DNA of 6,950 nucleotides. Source: an uncultured Elusimicrobiales bacterium. Its GTDB lineage: Bacteria; Elusimicrobiota; Elusimicrobia; Elusimicrobiales; Elusimicrobiaceae. The notes beneath the pieces were generated by a model that saw only the letters and a list, made by a program, of their open reading frames with translations, had not been told where the DNA came from and ran no database searches. Positions 6,642 to 6,950 of this stretch are shown in pieces; the first letter of the stretch is position 1, and the number at the start of each line of letters is the position of its first letter. Made by a program: the position numbers and the translations under genes. The DNA lies in the NCBI GenBank assembly GCA_905235355.1, contig CAJOLM010000064.1:517-7466 (forward strand), written 5' to 3'.

Positions 6642-6663
6642 ATCCCGGACGTGGATCCGGGAT
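6642..6663. repeat. Hairpin 5: ATCCCGGA palindrome
   Basis: ATCCCGGA (6642-6649) and TCCGGGAT (6656-6663) pair around CGTGGA. The flanks (CGTC before, CCAG after) together with the stem resemble the GTCATCCC...GGGATCCAG palindromic repeats scattered between genes in many bacteria. That comparison is from memory. Confidence 0.8.
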
Positions 6664-6673
6664 CCAGTTTATA

Positions 6674-6691
6674 GTCGGGTGTGAACCCGAC
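6674..6691. repeat. Hairpin 6: 7-bp stem, GTGA loop
   Basis: GTCGGGT (6674-6680) and ACCCGAC (6685-6691) pair around GTGA, a GNRA-type loop on the + strand. Its GTCGGG core recurs in hairpin 7. Confidence 0.82.
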
Positions 6692-6715
6692 AGGAGTTGG
6701 GAGATTGTGGATTAT

Positions 6716-6733
6716 GTCGGGGTGGCCCCCGAC
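6716..6733. repeat. Hairpin 7: 7-bp stem, TGGC loop
   Basis: GTCGGGG (6716-6722) and CCCCGAC (6727-6733) pair around TGGC. The stem differs from that of hairpin 6 at one pair, suggesting related units or a shared constraint. Confidence 0.82.
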
Positions 6734-6752
6734 CTACAAAATTAAGGTTGAG

Positions 6753-6777
6753 GTCCCCAATACCGACCCTCGGGGAC
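6753..6777. repeat. Hairpin 8: 6-bp stem with 13-base loop
   Basis: GTCCCC (6753-6758) and GGGGAC (6772-6777) pair. The loop contains CCGA/TCGG, which could pair instead (6763-6766 with 6770-6773). This is the weakest member of the array. Confidence 0.5.
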
Positions 6778-6824
6778 GACATATATTTTATAACGGCGGG
6801 TAATCGCGTGTGGCAGGCAGTTAA

Positions 6825-6950
6825 GAAGAATTTTACTTAGCCAATGGTACTTATACCACGGAATTTGATAATTTAAGCCTAAGCTTTTCAACGCAAAGCG
6901 GTGATACTTTTACGAAAGATAATTGGACCTATCTGTTACAGTCAGAAGTA
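6825..6950 (+). pseudogene. Headless type IV pilin-like fragment (continues past window)
   Basis: Read from 6825, the translation is EEFYLANGTYTTEFDNLSL, then SFSTQSGDTFTKDNWTYLLQSEV. This resembles the middle of type IV pilin-like proteins, where a YYLANGxYT motif follows the long N-terminal helix and precedes a NWTY-type strand. No ATG, GTG or TTG occurs in this frame up to the window edge. In-frame stops lie at 6801-6803 and 6822-6824, and no prepilin GFTLIEL signature occurs anywhere upstream. A plus-one frame also reads WQAVKKNF into the T4 run at 6831-6834, so a lost T could explain a broken gene. It is either a decayed pilin or a silent cassette. Family assignment is by motif recall only, over a short stretch. 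Confidence 0.5.

Larger units (their letters stand above)
6452..6824. other. Gene-free interval holding a dense array of hairpins
   Basis: No credible coding region is visible on either strand. After the terminator, eight further inverted repeats follow one another between 6469 and 6777 with short spacers. Counting the terminator, 168 of the 357 bases from 6421 to 6777 lie in perfect arms. The only open frame through the array (6437-6745) starts inside the terminator stem and is built from hairpin arms. No clear promoter is seen. The last 45 bases are AT-rich with no recognisable site. Confidence 0.8.

Noticed and set aside
6437..6745. Open reading frame of 102 codons on the + strand across the hairpin array
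   Set aside because: It begins inside the terminator stem, has no ribosome binding site, and its codons are mostly hairpin arms. The translation resembles no family and is rich in Arg and Pro from palindromes.
6748..6794. Promoter before the pilin fragment (TTGAGG at 6748 with TATATT at 6782 or TATAAC at 6789)
   Set aside because: Spacers are 28 and 35 bases, far from the required 16-18, and no start codon follows.

Overview
The window reads as a gram-negative-type anaerobe. I infer the phylum Elusimicrobiota (Elusimicrobium-like, gut-associated) from three things: the peptide peptidase and peptide permease gene set, a membrane-anchored AMPK/CBM48-like protein, and a pilin-like fragment at the right edge (YLANGTYTTEFDNL...) of the kind that is abundant in that group. 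This assignment rests on remembered family resemblance, not on a search. All genes are on the + strand and tightly packed up to about 6405. After that the character changes sharply.

Region 1 (1-2405) holds peptide use: the C-terminal part of an M20 PepT-like peptidase, then two Dpp/Opp-type ABC permeases. The first gap is one base, and the two permease genes overlap by 8 bases. The ATPases and binding protein are not in the window. Region 2 (2456-5650) holds a long-chain acyl-CoA ligase (FadD-like, adenylation motifs present) and a class II CCA/poly(A) nucleotidyltransferase with an HD domain, 3 bases apart. Region 3 (5646-6451) is a compact unit. A perfect TATAAT overlaps the nucleotidyltransferase stop codon, followed by tRNA-Gly(CCC) without an encoded CCA. 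A small single-pass membrane protein with an AMPK/CBM48-like domain starts 16 bases after the tRNA, and a strong intrinsic terminator closes the unit.

Region 4 (6452-6824) has no credible gene. It is a dense run of eight more hairpins, mostly GC-rich with perfect stems, including a 23-bp perfect inverted repeat. Three loops are GNRA tetraloops only when read on the + strand. Region 5 (6825-6950) matches the middle of a type IV pilin-like protein but has no start codon, no prepilin N-terminus, and in-frame stops just upstream. It is a headless pilin fragment that runs off the window.

The hairpin array next to a headless pilin fragment is the part most worth following up. It could be a cluster of dispersed palindromic elements, a structured RNA, or a recombination site beside a silent pilin cassette. 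The sequence alone cannot decide among these.
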